Positions 9,279-18,847 of a stretch of 47,166 nt of DNA are shown here, piece by piece; the first letter of the stretch is position 1; each line of letters opens with the position of its first letter. A model generated the notes under the pieces. That model made no database searches. It was not told the DNA's origin and saw nothing but the letters and a program-made list of their open reading frames with translations. Origin of the DNA: Anaerolineae bacterium (lineage in GTDB: Bacteria > Chloroflexota > Anaerolineae > Anaerolineales > E44-bin32); the NCBI GenBank assembly GCA_011174825.1, contig DUEZ01000045.1, positions 1-47,166 of the forward strand, in the 5' to 3' direction. A program made the position numbers and the translations under genes.

Positions 9279-9728
9279 ATGAAACTTCATGACTTAAAAC
9301 CGAGGACCGGTTCGAAAAAACGTCGTAAAAGGGTTGGAAGGGGAATATCCGCCGGACAGGGAAAGACTGCTGGTCGTGGGATCAAGGGCCAAGGGGCGAG
9401 AGCTGGTTCGGGAGGGAGCCTCTATCGTCAAGGTGGCAATCTACCACTTTTCCGAAAGCTTCCATTCAAACGTGGCTTTACCAATTTCCGCCGCGTAGTC
9501 TGGACCGAAATCAACCTGGAACGCCTCGATGAGTTTACACCTGATTCGGAGATAACACCGGAAAGCCTGAAGGATGCCGGTATCGTACGTAATCTACGTC
9601 ACCCTGTAGTTTTGCTCGGGCGGGGCGAAGTTTCCGTACCGCTGAAGGTACGGGTACATCGCGTCACAAGTGGTGCTCGAGCCAAGATCGAAGCAGCCGG
9701 GGGCACCGTGGAGATTATCCCGCAATGA
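9279..9728 (+). CDS. rplO: 50S ribosomal protein L15
   Basis: L15, 149 residues, is a late-assembly core protein with a long basic extension. It begins MKLHDLKPRTGSKKRRKRVG and has the glycine-rich GRGIKGQGARAGSG and the LPLFRKLPFKRGF block. It directly precedes secY, as in most bacterial spc operons. Confidence 0.96.
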   Translation: MKLHDLKPRTGSKKRRKRVGRGISAGQGKTAGRGIKGQGARAGSGGSLYRQGGNLPLFRKLPFKRGFTNFRRVVWTEINLERLDEFTPDSEITPESLKDAGIVRNLRHPVVLLGRGEVSVPLKVRVHRVTSGARAKIEAAGGTVEIIPQ

Positions 9729-9759
9729 GAAACCCCCAGGCAATCGATAGGAGCTCATC

Positions 9760-11094
9760 ATGAGACGTTCAGCATGGCGTTTCTTATTCCTTTCAGCCGA
9801 TATCCGAAACCGGTTGTTGCTATCGATCCTCCTTCTTATCATCTACCGCTTCGTGGCCCATGTTCCTGTGCCAGGTGTGAATCGTGAGGCCATTGCAGGT
9901 GTTCTCGGAGGCCAGGGTCAGACGCTTTTTGGCTTATTGGATCTCCTTTCCGGTGGCACAGTGTCAAATTTCTCCGTGTTGGCGATGGGTGTTTATCCCT
10001 ACATTACTGCTCAGATCATCATTCAATTGGTGACACCGATCATCCCGGCGCTTCAAAGACGGATGGAAGAGGATCCTCGAGAAGGTCGTAAGTGGATGGA
10101 GAAATGGACCTACTATCTTGCAGTTCCCATGGCGGCTCTAAATGCAATTGGTCAGATCCGTCTCTTTCAACAATACGCCATGGGACAGGAGGCGAATGTT
10201 CTTAACTATCAACTGGGAATGAACATCAGCACCTTCACTACGATCTTAAGTATGACCGCCGGCACGATGTTCGCCATCTGGTTAGGTGAATTAATTTCCG
10301 AGTTCGGCATCCGTAACCAAGGGTTGTCATTGATCATCTTTGCCGGCATCGTTTCCCGTATTCCCTCGAATCTTGGTCGGATCCTCGTCGACCAAGAACA
10401 ACGCGGATCGCTTTTACTCTTCGTGGTTTTCATCATGATCGCCACGATCTTCGCCATTGTTTTCGTCCAGGAGGGTCGTCGGAACGTCCCTGTGATGTAT
10501 CCGGGTCGGCGGGTCGGACATCGAATGTCTATGCCCGTTAAAGGAACATTGCCGTTGATGGTAAACATGGCCGGGATGATCCCTCTCATTTTTGCCCAAT
10601 CTCTCCTGACCTTTCCTGCTGTGGTGGCGCAGTTTTTCATCGGTTCAACCAACACGACATTGCAAAATATCGCTGTCTGGCTTCAGGAAACCTTTGGCGG
10701 GATCAGCAGCACCTATTGGGTCCTATATTTCCTATTTGTGGTCGGCTTTACATTCTTTTACACAGACGTATTGTTCGCCCAACAGAATTATGGGGAAAAC
10801 TTAAAGCGTTCCGGTGCGCAGGTGCCAGGCGTGACCAAAGGTGTGGCGACACAGCGTTATCTGACACGGGTGCTGCGGCGAATTACCCTTCCGGGTGCAT
10901 TATTCCTCGGACTGGTGGCGGTGATGCCGTTCCTGGTGGGGCTTGTCTGGCCCGTTGGAGGTCAAAATACAGGATTACTGTTGGTCTCCTCAGCCGGTTT
11001 GTTGATCGTTGTTGGTGTGATTCGGGATGTTTATCGTTCGATCGAAGCCGAGCTCAAACTTAGAGGCTATGATCAAGCTTTATTGGTTCGCTAA
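9760..11094 (+). CDS. secY: Preprotein translocase subunit SecY
   Basis: SecY, 444 residues, is the channel subunit of the Sec translocon in the cytoplasmic membrane. About ten membrane segments can be read. Signatures include the start DIRNRLLLSILLLIIYRF, HVPVPGVN, the plug-region NFSVLAMGVYPYITAQIIIQL, EEDPREGRKW, and the cytosolic loop GRRVGHRMSMPVKG. The C-terminus ends LRGYDQALLVR as usual. adk, normally next, is not present downstream. Confidence 0.97.
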   Translation: MRRSAWRFLFLSADIRNRLLLSILLLIIYRFVAHVPVPGVNREAIAGVLGGQGQTLFGLLDLLSGGTVSNFSVLAMGVYPYITAQIIIQLVTPIIPALQRRMEEDPREGRKWMEKWTYYLAVPMAALNAIGQIRLFQQYAMGQEANVLNYQLGMNISTFTTILSMTAGTMFAIWLGELISEFGIRNQGLSLIIFAGIVSRIPSNLGRILVDQEQRGSLLLFVVFIMIATIFAIVFVQEGRRNVPVMYPGRRVGHRMSMPVKGTLPLMVNMAGMIPLIFAQSLLTFPAVVAQFFIGSTNTTLQNIAVWLQETFGGISSTYWVLYFLFVVGFTFFYTDVLFAQQNYGENLKRSGAQVPGVTKGVATQRYLTRVLRRITLPGALFLGLVAVMPFLVGLVWPVGGQNTGLLLVSSAGLLIVVGVIRDVYRSIEAELKLRGYDQALLVR

Positions 11095-11200
11095 TCTGTT
11101 AATACCGTGGATAGAGTCACTTGGTAGCAGTTGATATGGATCAAATGATAGCTGAGATGACCGAACTCCCGGTGGATGTCTTGTCAGCGGGAGCAAAAGC

Positions 11201-12085
11201 ATGAGCCAGGGTCGAGGGGTGGTGATCAAGAGCGAACGTGAGTTGGCCTTGATGCGTGAAGCTGGGAAGATCAATGCCCAGGCATTGGTTGCTGCGGTGT
11301 CCATTATCAGGGACGGCGTCTCAACAGCCGACGTAGACGGAGCGGCAGCAGAGGTTCTGCGAGTGCATGGGGCCGAATCAGCATTCCTGGGTTATCCCGG
11401 ACCATACCCATACCCAGCCGTGACGACTGTTAGTGTGAACGATGAGCTGGTGCATGGCATCCCAGGTAAACGGCGACTGAAAGAAGGGGACATCGTAAGC
11501 ATAGATTGTGGTGCAATCTTTGAGGGCTTCGTCGCTGATTCAGCGATCACCGTCGGTGTGGGTGAAATCTCGCCAGAAGCTCAACGCTTGATCGATGTCA
11601 CCCAACAGGCGCTCTTCGAGTGCATCGATAAGATGCGCATTGGGAATAGGACGGGGGACCTGTCAGCTGCTGTGCAGATGTATGTTGAAGCAAATGGGTT
11701 TAATGTTGTGCGAGAATACACCAGCCATGGAGTCGGTCGAAACATGCATGAAGATCCACAGGTCCCCAACTACGGCAAAGCAGGTCGTGGGTTACCGATC
11801 AGAGCTGGTATGACCATCGCTCTCGAACCTATGGTGTTGACAGGCGAACCGGACACCAGGGTTTTACCAGATCAGTGGACGGTGGCTTCCCGGGACGGTC
11901 AGCTCACGGCTCACTTTGAACATTCAGTAGCCGCGACGCTAAATGGGCCGTGGATTCTGACCACGTTGGATAAGAATCTGGACGAGGAGAGGTTGATTCG
12001 GTATAATCAATACTTTGCCGGTCGGGTGAGCCCGGCTGTAGCAAAAGGAGTCGATACAGATGAAGGTATCATCTTCGGTCCGTAA
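11201..12085 (+). CDS. map: Methionine aminopeptidase, type I
   Basis: MetAP, 294 residues, removes initiator Met from nascent proteins. Metal ligands appear at D102, D113, H176, E209 and E240, and the active-site His at H85 (LVHGIPG). Bacterial type-I enzymes are usually about 250 residues. This one has an extra tail of about 40 residues after the catalytic barrel, and its last 26 bases overlap rpmJ in another frame. It follows secY after a 106-base spacer; adk is missing before it and infA after it. An upstream ATG in another frame does not extend it. Confidence 0.95.
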   Translation: MSQGRGVVIKSERELALMREAGKINAQALVAAVSIIRDGVSTADVDGAAAEVLRVHGAESAFLGYPGPYPYPAVTTVSVNDELVHGIPGKRRLKEGDIVSIDCGAIFEGFVADSAITVGVGEISPEAQRLIDVTQQALFECIDKMRIGNRTGDLSAAVQMYVEANGFNVVREYTSHGVGRNMHEDPQVPNYGKAGRGLPIRAGMTIALEPMVLTGEPDTRVLPDQWTVASRDGQLTAHFEHSVAATLNGPWILTTLDKNLDEERLIRYNQYFAGRVSPAVAKGVDTDEGIIFGP

Positions 12086-12173
12086 GCGTTGTCCGAAGTG
12101 TAAAATCGTACGGCGTCGCGGTAAAGTGTATGTGATTTGCGAGAATCCGCGTCACAAGCAGAGACAAGGATAG
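12060..12173 (+). CDS. rpmJ: 50S ribosomal protein L36, zinc form
   Basis: L36, 37 residues. It reads [19 protein letters not shown], then [17 protein letters not shown]. Zinc ligands are C11, C14, C27 and H32, the standard C+ form. It starts inside the 3' end of map (26-base overlap) with AAGGAG 9 bases upstream of the ATG. rpsM begins 4 bases after the stop. Confidence 0.97.
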   Translation: MKVSSSVRKRCPKCKIVRRRGKVYVICENPRHKQRQG

Positions 12174-12177
12174 AAAG

Positions 12178-12567
12178 ATGGCACGTATTGAAGGTGTTGA
12201 TCTACCGCGTAATAAAAGGGTGGAAATCGGCTTGACATACATCCACGGCATTGGGAAATCCACTGCTCACGAGGCGCTTCTTGCCGCCAGGGTCAGTCCC
12301 GATACGAAGGTAAGGGATCTGACCGAGGAGGAGATCACGACACTCCGCGATTACATCGCCCAGAATATCACCGTCGAGGGGGATTTACGGCGTGAAGTGC
12401 AGATGAACATCAAGCGGTTGATGGAAATCGGTTGTTATCGAGGTCTGCGTCATCGTCGAGGCCTGCCGGTGCGCGGTCAACGGACACGCACCAATGCACG
12501 AACTCGTAAAGGACCTAAGAAGACCGTCGCCGGTCGTGGAAGAAGGCGGGGGATCAAGAAGAAGTAA
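12178..12567 (+). CDS. rpsM: 30S ribosomal protein S13
   Basis: S13, 129 residues, sits at the top of the 30S head and contacts P-site tRNA. Signatures: [26 protein letters not shown], the [19 protein letters not shown] block and [12 protein letters not shown] near the C-terminus. The basic tail contacts tRNA. A 114-base spacer precedes rpsK. Confidence 0.96.
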   Translation: MARIEGVDLPRNKRVEIGLTYIHGIGKSTAHEALLAARVSPDTKVRDLTEEEITTLRDYIAQNITVEGDLRREVQMNIKRLMEIGCYRGLRHRRGLPVRGQRTRTNARTRKGPKKTVAGRGRRRGIKKK

Positions 12568-12681
12568 TCCAAGCAGCAAAGAGCGATTGGCTCTAGGTGG
12601 GGCGGGCTTCCTTCCACCCCAGCGGCTGGAAAGATCGCTAAGTGTACTGCTGGGTATTACGGAGAGGACAGGCGGATACAT

Positions 12682-13083
12682 ATGGCAACAAGAGGAACAG
12701 GTTCAAGACGAGGCGCATCCCGCAAGGCAAAGCGGACACTCTCGCATGGTCGAGTGTATATTCACGCTACCTTTAACAATACGATCATCACCATCACAGA
12801 TACGCAGGGCAACGCGGTGGTATGGGCCAGTGCTGGCTCCGCAGGCTTCAAGGGTTCACGAAAAAGCACACCTTATGCCGCACGACTTGCGGCCCAAGAA
12901 GCCGTAAAGGAAGCTCAGGACCTCGGATTACAAGAAGTGGATTTGATGGTCAAGGGTCCAGGCCCTGGTCGTGAAGCGGCCATCAGAGCGATTCAGGCAT
13001 CCGAGGTAAAGGTGCGTTCGATCAGTGACATTACACCGATTCCCCATAACGGCTGTCGACCTCCGAAAAAACGCCGCGTTTAG
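12682..13083 (+). CDS. rpsK: 30S ribosomal protein S11
   Basis: S11, 133 residues, is on the 30S platform near the E site. It has [43 protein letters not shown] and at the C-terminus [18 protein letters not shown]. The Gly-Cys-Arg-Pro-Pro-Lys-Lys end is diagnostic. Confidence 0.97.
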   Translation: MATRGTGSRRGASRKAKRTLSHGRVYIHATFNNTIITITDTQGNAVVWASAGSAGFKGSRKSTPYAARLAAQEAVKEAQDLGLQEVDLMVKGPGPGREAAIRAIQASEVKVRSISDITPIPHNGCRPPKKRRV

Positions 13084-13106
13084 ATTAAGGAAGGAACTCG
13101 AATAAT

Positions 13107-13745
13107 ATGTCGAAGTATACAGGACCAGTTTGCAAGCTTTGTCGTCGTGAGGGAGAGAAACTTTTTCTCAAAGGTGAGCGATGTTTCAGCCCGAAATGCG
13201 CCTTTGAACGACGAAGTTATCCTCCAGGTGAACATGGACGAGAAGCGCAATACCGCCGCAGACGAGATTCGGATTATCAAAAGCAATTACGCGAAAAGCA
13301 GAAGACGAAGCGTATTTATGGTGTAACCGAACGCCAATTTCGGCGTTATTATCGGTCGGCTCTGCAAAAGAGAGGTCTGACAGGCACAAATCTGCTTCAG
13401 ATGCTCGAAAGACGTCTGGACAATGTTGTCTATCGGCTCGGCTTCGCTGAGAGTCGATCACATGCCCGTCTACTCGTAACCCATGGGCATTTCAACGTGA
13501 ATGGCCGTCGAACAGATATACCCTCAATGCTTGTGCATGAAGGCGACAACATCGAGGTTCGTGAGGGCTCACTCAAGCGATCGTACTTTACGGATTTGCC
13601 AGATATCGCTGAAGCAAAGACTGCACCAAATTGGTTGGATCGTGATCTTAAGGCCCTCAATGGGCGGGTTTTACAATTGCCTGAGCGCCGGGATGTCGAT
13701 GCGACTTTAAATGAGCAGTTAATCATTGAATATTATTCGCGTTAG
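13107..13745 (+). CDS. rpsD: 30S ribosomal protein S4, zinc form
   Basis: S4, 212 residues, is a primary 16S rRNA-binding protein and part of the mRNA entry helicase. An N-terminal four-Cys set (C9, C12, C26, C31) marks the C+ zinc version. The S4 RNA-binding fold is visible at [32 protein letters not shown]. It lies between rpsK and rpoA, its usual place. Confidence 0.97.
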   Translation: MSKYTGPVCKLCRREGEKLFLKGERCFSPKCAFERRSYPPGEHGREAQYRRRRDSDYQKQLREKQKTKRIYGVTERQFRRYYRSALQKRGLTGTNLLQMLERRLDNVVYRLGFAESRSHARLLVTHGHFNVNGRRTDIPSMLVHEGDNIEVREGSLKRSYFTDLPDIAEAKTAPNWLDRDLKALNGRVLQLPERRDVDATLNEQLIIEYYSR

Positions 13746-13890
13746 CGCTGAGCAGACTATGGATAGTAGCTTCACCCTGATCACCATGTTCGTAAGTCAA
13801 GAAGATCGACAACGAACATATCAAGACCGGTCAATGAGGAACACATTTGCAAGGGCGCTGCACGTGGTCTGAGAACGACGGAGGGATAAA

Positions 13891-14874
13891 GTGGCCGTTA
13901 CCACAAACATAGTCATGCCTAAGATTGAGCGAGAGGCAGTCGCACAGAATTATGGCAAGTTCATTATTAGTCCGCTCCAGAGCGGATACGGCATCACCGT
14001 AGGCAATGCACTACGACGTATACTCCTTTCGTCCCTGGAGGGGGTTGCGGTGACCTCGGTACGAATCACCGATGTGCCCCATGAATTTTCTGATATTCCA
14101 GGCGTTCGAGAGGATGTATTGCAGCTCATGCTGAATATCAAAAGGTTACGTCTGATCCTTCATGATGGCGAGGGTGCTCGATTACGCCTCGAGGTTCAAG
14201 GCGAGGGCGTAGTAACAGCCGCAGACATCATGGCGCCTGCGGAGGTCGAGATCATTAATCCTGAATTGTATTTATTCACCGTAGATGATGATAAGGCGCA
14301 CCTCGAGATCGAGATGAACGCGCAAGCTGGGCGTGGCTATTCACCATCCGATGAGCGAGGTCGGTTGCCGATAGGTGAACTCCCGACGGATGCGATCTTT
14401 AGTCCAGTGCGCCGGGTTAATTATGAGGTCGGGCGTGCTCGCGTCGGTCAGGATACCAGCTTTGATCGCCTGATGATTGAGGTCTGGACAGACGGTACGA
14501 TCAAACCTGAAGAAGCGTTAAGCAAGAGCGCTATGATCTTGATGGCACATCTTCGAGATATTGCTGGAGTGACGGAGGAGAGTCTGTTGCTCGCTGCCAC
14601 TGAGGAAGAAGAGCCGAGATTGACGAGCGAAGTCTACGAGATACCGATTGAGAATTTAGACCTGTCCGTTCGGGTTTTCAATTCACTCAAGCGTACAGGT
14701 ATAACCAACGTGGGTGAGATCCTCGACATGCTCGAGAGGGGTCCTGAGGCGATGCTTTCAATACGAAATTTCGGTGAGAAGAGCCTCCTGGAACTTAAAG
14801 AACGATTGCAGGAAAAGGGCTATTTTGAAGAGGATAGCGAAGACGAATCTGAGGTGGTAGTAGAGGCGAAGTGA
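13891..14874 (+). CDS. rpoA: DNA-directed RNA polymerase subunit alpha
   Basis: RNA polymerase alpha, 327 residues, assembles the core enzyme and contacts UP elements. It starts at GTG with GGAGGG upstream. The N-terminal assembly domain shows GYGITVGNALRRILLSSLEG and VREDVLQLMLNIKRL. The C-terminal domain, from about residue 250, has LSVRVFNSLKRTGITNVGEIL and NFGEKSLLELKERL. An acidic tail follows. A 145-base spacer separates it from rpsD. Confidence 0.97.
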   Translation: MAVTTNIVMPKIEREAVAQNYGKFIISPLQSGYGITVGNALRRILLSSLEGVAVTSVRITDVPHEFSDIPGVREDVLQLMLNIKRLRLILHDGEGARLRLEVQGEGVVTAADIMAPAEVEIINPELYLFTVDDDKAHLEIEMNAQAGRGYSPSDERGRLPIGELPTDAIFSPVRRVNYEVGRARVGQDTSFDRLMIEVWTDGTIKPEEALSKSAMILMAHLRDIAGVTEESLLLAATEEEEPRLTSEVYEIPIENLDLSVRVFNSLKRTGITNVGEILDMLERGPEAMLSIRNFGEKSLLELKERLQEKGYFEEDSEDESEVVVEAK

Positions 14875-14881
14875 GGCTGAG

Positions 14882-15262
14882 ATGAGGCATCGAGTAAAAG
14901 GGCATCGACTGAATCGTTCTGTGGGACATCGTAACGCTTTACGACGCAACCTTATTACGGAGCTGTTCCGGCACGAACGTATTCGCACAACAAAGGCAAA
15001 GGCTGCAGCGATTCGAGGTGCAGCGGAGAAATTGATCACACTCGCTAAACGTGGCAATGCTGTCGAGGAGACAGCAAAGTCAGTTCATGCTCGTCGTCTG
15101 GCGGCGGCCCGCCTTAACGACCCCTTGATCGTCCAGAAGTTATTCGATGAGATCGCTCCTCGCTATGTAGATCGCCCAGGTGGTTACACACGGATCATCA
15201 AGATCGGACCGCGTGCTGGCGATGCAGCTGAGATGGTATTGCTCGAGTTGGTTGAAGAATAA
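14882..15262 (+). CDS. rplQ: 50S ribosomal protein L17
   Basis: L17, 126 residues, lies near the tunnel exit. It opens MRHRVKGHRLNRSVGHRNALRRNL, has HERIRTTKAKAAAIRGAAEKLI, and closes with RPGGYTRIIKIGPRAGDAAEMVLLELVE. It begins 7 bases after rpoA. A 202-base spacer follows, in which I see no gene. Confidence 0.97.
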   Translation: MRHRVKGHRLNRSVGHRNALRRNLITELFRHERIRTTKAKAAAIRGAAEKLITLAKRGNAVEETAKSVHARRLAAARLNDPLIVQKLFDEIAPRYVDRPGGYTRIIKIGPRAGDAAEMVLLELVEE

Positions 15263-15464
15263 GCAGGCTTGAGGTTACGACGTGAGCTGTCAGTCAACTC
15301 GATCGATTGAGCTTGCGTCTAAACTCTTTATCAGACAGAGATCTACATTTGTGGGTGTATTACCACAGTGTAATAGCATCCTGAGACGTGATCTTCCGTC
15401 TAGGTTTTGGACCGATGTTTGGAACGGATGGTCCAATCAGGCGAGCGCCTGAAGGTGCGCGCCG

Positions 15465-16205
15465 ATGGCAACTTACAAATCGATCATTGCGTACGATGGC
15501 ACCGACTTTCAGGGGTTTCAGCGGCAAACCGAGGGACTCCGCACAGTACAAGGTGTGATGGAAAACGCCTTGCACGGTCTCGGATGGCAGGAGCGATCGA
15601 TTACGGCTGCTGGTAGAACGGATGCGGGCGTTCATGCTCGAGGTCAGGTGATCACCTTCGCGTTGGACTGGCGCCATCAGATCAATAGCCTTACGAGGGC
15701 ACTCAACGCCAATCTCCCGCCAGATGTAGCCGTGCGTCAAACCGAGATAGCTCCGCAAGGATTTCACCCGCGCTTCTCGGCTCAGGTACGGCGCTACAGC
15801 TACACGCTCATTTCTGCGCCAGTGCGAGATCCATTGCGTGAGCGTTTTGCATGGCGAACCTGGCCGGAGCCGGAATTGGACGCGATGGAAGCTGCAGCGA
15901 CCATGTTGGTTGGGCGTTTTGATTTCGGCGCTTTTGGTCAGGCGCCCTCCAGTGATGGGCACACGATACGCGAGGTTTTTCGGGCTCAGTGGCGCCGTAA
16001 GCGGGATGTCATTGTGTTCGAGATCGAAGCCAACGCCTTTCTTCATCACATGGTGCGTCGCTTGGTTGGAGCCATGATCGAGGTTGGGTCGGGTCGGGCG
16101 AACGCGAACGAAATTCGAGCGCTCTTGGACGACCCCAAACTTCGTTGGGAAGGAAGGCTAGCTGCGGCTCGAGGTTTGTGCTTGGAAGCGGTGATCTACG
16201 AGTGA
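15465..16205 (+). CDS. truA: tRNA pseudouridine(38-40) synthase TruA
   Basis: TruA, 246 residues, makes pseudouridine at positions 38-40 of the tRNA anticodon arm. The catalytic Asp is D53 in GRTDAGVHARGQV, the defining motif. RRYSYTL and FLHHMVRRLVGAMIEVG further on are also typical. The length is normal. It sits between rplQ and rplM, a common position in Gram-positives and Chloroflexota. The ribosome-binding site is weak. Confidence 0.95.
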   Translation: MATYKSIIAYDGTDFQGFQRQTEGLRTVQGVMENALHGLGWQERSITAAGRTDAGVHARGQVITFALDWRHQINSLTRALNANLPPDVAVRQTEIAPQGFHPRFSAQVRRYSYTLISAPVRDPLRERFAWRTWPEPELDAMEAAATMLVGRFDFGAFGQAPSSDGHTIREVFRAQWRRKRDVIVFEIEANAFLHHMVRRLVGAMIEVGSGRANANEIRALLDDPKLRWEGRLAAARGLCLEAVIYE

Positions 16206-16305
16206 AATAAAAATCAGAGCGATAGCTAAGCTTGTCATTTCTTAGGGCAGCTTGAAAGAAGTTGCTCAAGACCAACCGCGAAGTTTGTGGTAAGGAGTTG
16301 GTAAC

Positions 16306-16758
16306 GTGCAGAAGACGTATTATCCGAAACCAGGTGAGGTGACACACGATTGGTATGTAATCGATGCTGCTGACCAGAATTTAGGTCGATTCGCAACCCA
16401 GGTGGCACGCCTCCTTCTCGGGAAAAACAAACCGCAGTTCACCCCAGGCGTGGATATCGGGGACTTCGTGGTCATTGTTAATGCGAAGAAGATCGCAGTC
16501 ACAGGTAAGAAGCTTGATGATAAATTCTATTATCGGCATTCGGGGTATCCTGGAGGAATAAAGCAGATTAGCCTGAGGGACCAGTTGGGAAGGTTCCCTG
16601 AGCGGGTCATCAGAGCCGCGGTTTGGGGAATGCTTCCTCATAACCGCTATGGTCGTAAGCTGATGAAGAAGCTTAAGATCTACGCTGGTCCTGATCATCC
16701 TCATGCGGCCCAGAAGCCCCAACAATTCGTGTTGGAGGCGGATCGTCAATCTGACTGA
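16306..16758 (+). CDS. rplM: 50S ribosomal protein L13
   Basis: L13, 150 residues, is an early 50S assembly protein. It starts at GTG with AAGGAG upstream. Signatures: [45 protein letters not shown], and [34 protein letters not shown]. It is paired with rpsI downstream, as in nearly all bacteria. Confidence 0.97.
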   Translation: MQKTYYPKPGEVTHDWYVIDAADQNLGRFATQVARLLLGKNKPQFTPGVDIGDFVVIVNAKKIAVTGKKLDDKFYYRHSGYPGGIKQISLRDQLGRFPERVIRAAVWGMLPHNRYGRKLMKKLKIYAGPDHPHAAQKPQQFVLEADRQSD

Positions 16759-16803
16759 TATTGCATGCAGGATCTATCGCGAAGATGGAGGAAGGCAACA
16801 TAA

Positions 16804-17196
16804 ATGGCAACTCAATATTATGAGGGCATCGGTCGTCGCAAAACGAGCAGTGCCCGGGTACGGATTACATCGGGTCATGGGAAGTTCGTAATCAATGATA
16901 AACCATCTGAGGAATATTTCCCTAGAGTAGGGGATTTGGAAAAAATCCTCGCACCACTCCGGGCTGTGGATATGGAAGGCAGGCTAGATATCTCCGCCAA
17001 GGTGAACGGTGGCGGGATTACCGGGCAGGCGGGGGCCGTTTGTCATGGTTTGGCGCGAGCGCTTATCAAGATGGATCCAGAATTACGCTCCCAATTACGG
17101 GAAGATAGGTTATTGACTCGTGATGCACGTATGAAGGAGCGCAAGAAACCCGGACTCAAGCGTGCTCGTAAGGCGCCGACCTACACGAAACGCTAG
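16804..17196 (+). CDS. rpsI: 30S ribosomal protein S9
   Basis: S9, 130 residues; its C-terminal tail reaches the P-site tRNA. It has YYEGIGRRKTSSARVRI near the start, VNGGGITGQAGAVCHGLARAL in the middle, and the tail KKPGLKRARKAPTYTKR, where the final Lys-Arg is typical. This is the last gene of the ribosomal cluster, and a strong terminator follows. Confidence 0.97.
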   Translation: MATQYYEGIGRRKTSSARVRITSGHGKFVINDKPSEEYFPRVGDLEKILAPLRAVDMEGRLDISAKVNGGGITGQAGAVCHGLARALIKMDPELRSQLREDRLLTRDARMKERKKPGLKRARKAPTYTKR

Positions 17197-17240
17197 TGTC
17201 TAAGGAGTAGGGGCGATGCCCCTATGGATTTGAAGCATCA

Positions 17241-17278
17241 ATTGGTCGGGGAACAACCTGTTCCCCGACCAATCTTTT
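17241..17278 (+). terminator. Intrinsic terminator of the ribosomal protein cluster
   Basis: A perfect 14-bp stem (ATTGGTCGGGGAAC at 241-254 against its complement at 260-273, counting from 17000) closes a 5-base loop AACCT and is followed by TCTTTT. It lies 44 bases after the rpsI stop and just before mazG. Confidence 0.92.
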
Positions 17279-17293
17279 CAAGCGGAGGAAGCT

Positions 17294-18748
17294 GTGGTGG
17301 GAAAGATCACGATCGTTGGATTAGGCCCGGGCGCTCCTGCATCGCTCACGCGTGAGGCATGGGACGTGCTCTCTAGTGCTGCTGAAGTTTACCTGCGAAC
17401 GGGTGAACATCCTGTTGTTAAGGGCCTCCCTCGTGGGGTAAAGGTGAAGACGTTTGATCATCTTTACCAAGAGTTCGATGATTTCGATGCCATTTACCAA
17501 GCTATCGTGACAAAGATCACCGAGCTAGCGAAGCGTCCCGAGGGAGTCCTTTACGCGGTACCGGGAGATCCAACAGTTGCTGAAGCGACTGTACAGTCCC
17601 TTAGAGAAGAAGCTGATGAATTGGGTTTATCAATTCGGATTGTACATGGTGTAAGTTTTATCGAAGTCTGTTTAGCCATGGTTGGCATTGATGCTCTCGA
17701 TGGTCTGCACATCGCAGATGCTCTTGATCTCGCCAGCGGACATCATCCACCCTTTTCTCCAGATTCACCTGTCTTGATCGGTCAGTTGTACTCGAACATG
17801 GTGGCCGCTGATGTCAAACTCAGCTTAATGAATCAGTACCCAGATGATCATCCAGTCCAGTTGATCCATGCTGCTGGCACCTCTGAAGCGGATATTGAGG
17901 CCTTACGGTTGCATGAGATCGATCAAAGCTCGAAGATTGGAAACTTGACGGCCCTTTATGTCCCACAACTTCCCAGAGAATCCGCCTTCGAAAGTTTTCA
18001 GGAGACTGTGGCGCACCTAAGGGCGCCTGATGGGTGTCCATGGGATCGCAAACAGACGCATAAGACACTGCGTACGCATCTCTTAGAGGAGTCTTATGAA
18101 GCCCTGCAAGCGATTGACGCAGAGGACATGGCGGCTTTGCAGGAGGAGTTGGGAGATCTATTGCTCCAAATCGTGCTTCAAGCACAGATCGCTACTGAAG
18201 AGGGCGAGTTTACCATGGCGCAGGTAATCGCGAATATCCAGGAAAAGATCGTTCGGCGTCACCCACATGTCTTTGGAGGAGTGCACGTAGACGACATGGA
18301 ACATGTCCTTCATAATTGGGAGGTTCTAAAGGCGGTCGAACGAGAGGAGGAGGGAGAGGGGAAGGGTCTTCTGGATGGCGTTCCGCTGGGATTGCCTGCA
18401 TTGTCGCAAGCAGCCGAGATCCAAGAACGTGTGAAGCGAATTGGATTTGACTGGCCAGAAGTGGAAGGCGTACTCTCAAAGATCATTGAGGAACTTGAAG
18501 AGGTGGGGCAGGCGAAAGATCCTGCAGCGCGGACCGCTGAGATGGGGGACGTGTTCTTCTCCATCGTGAATTATGCTCGTTGGCTTGGGGTAGATCCAGA
18601 AGCTGCATTACGGGAAACAAATCTGCGTTTCCGACGTCGCTTCAGTCAACTCGAGATGGCTGCGAAAGCCAAAGGTCGTGATTTAAACGCTATGTCGTTA
18701 GAGGAGATGGATGCTCTCTGGGATGCTGTGAAGGATAATGAAGGGTGA
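17294..18748 (+). CDS. mazG: Tetrapyrrole methylase-MazG fusion, nucleoside triphosphate pyrophosphohydrolase (YabN-like)
   Basis: 484 residues with two parts. Residues 1 to about 225 form a SAM-dependent tetrapyrrole-methylase-like domain, with VGLGPGAPASLTREAW at the start and AVPGDP near 88-93. Residues 232-484 hold two MazG modules; the first has EESYE at 265-269 and EELGD at 284-288, which are Mg2+-binding positions. The second is at EELEEVGQ and EMGDVFFSIVNYARWLG. MazG hydrolyses aberrant NTPs to NMPs. The fused form is known from Bacillus YabN. I read a GTG start with GGAGG 5 bases upstream; the next codon is also GTG. Confidence 0.93.
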   Translation: MVGKITIVGLGPGAPASLTREAWDVLSSAAEVYLRTGEHPVVKGLPRGVKVKTFDHLYQEFDDFDAIYQAIVTKITELAKRPEGVLYAVPGDPTVAEATVQSLREEADELGLSIRIVHGVSFIEVCLAMVGIDALDGLHIADALDLASGHHPPFSPDSPVLIGQLYSNMVAADVKLSLMNQYPDDHPVQLIHAAGTSEADIEALRLHEIDQSSKIGNLTALYVPQLPRESAFESFQETVAHLRAPDGCPWDRKQTHKTLRTHLLEESYEALQAIDAEDMAALQEELGDLLLQIVLQAQIATEEGEFTMAQVIANIQEKIVRRHPHVFGGVHVDDMEHVLHNWEVLKAVEREEEGEGKGLLDGVPLGLPALSQAAEIQERVKRIGFDWPEVEGVLSKIIEELEEVGQAKDPAARTAEMGDVFFSIVNYARWLGVDPEAALRETNLRFRRRFSQLEMAAKAKGRDLNAMSLEEMDALWDAVKDNEG

Positions 18749-18804
18749 GAAGGATTTTCGTTTTCAGGGTGAAGGGGGAGACATATTCACTTTTATTGAT
18801 CTGA

Positions 18805-18829
18805 TGGGGTGGTTTGCGAACCGCCCTAC
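18805..18829. repeat. Degenerate copy of the GGGGCGGTTCGCGAACCGCCCC palindrome
   Basis: GGGGTGGTTTGCGAACCGCCCTAC differs by a few bases from the palindrome seen at 21864-21891 and 35094-35121. It lies between the convergent ends of mazG and the WD40 gene, where it could act as a bidirectional terminator. Confidence 0.6.
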
Positions 18830-18847
18830 GATAATGTTTATAAAACC

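Noticed and set aside
12568..12681. Structured leader (S4-type regulatory element) before rpsK
   Set aside because: A short TGGGG/CCCCA pairing is visible, but nothing matches a known r-protein leader well enough.
15360..16049. 229-residue open frame antisense to truA
   Set aside because: It is fully covered by truA, has no family pattern, and arises from the codon bias of the real gene.
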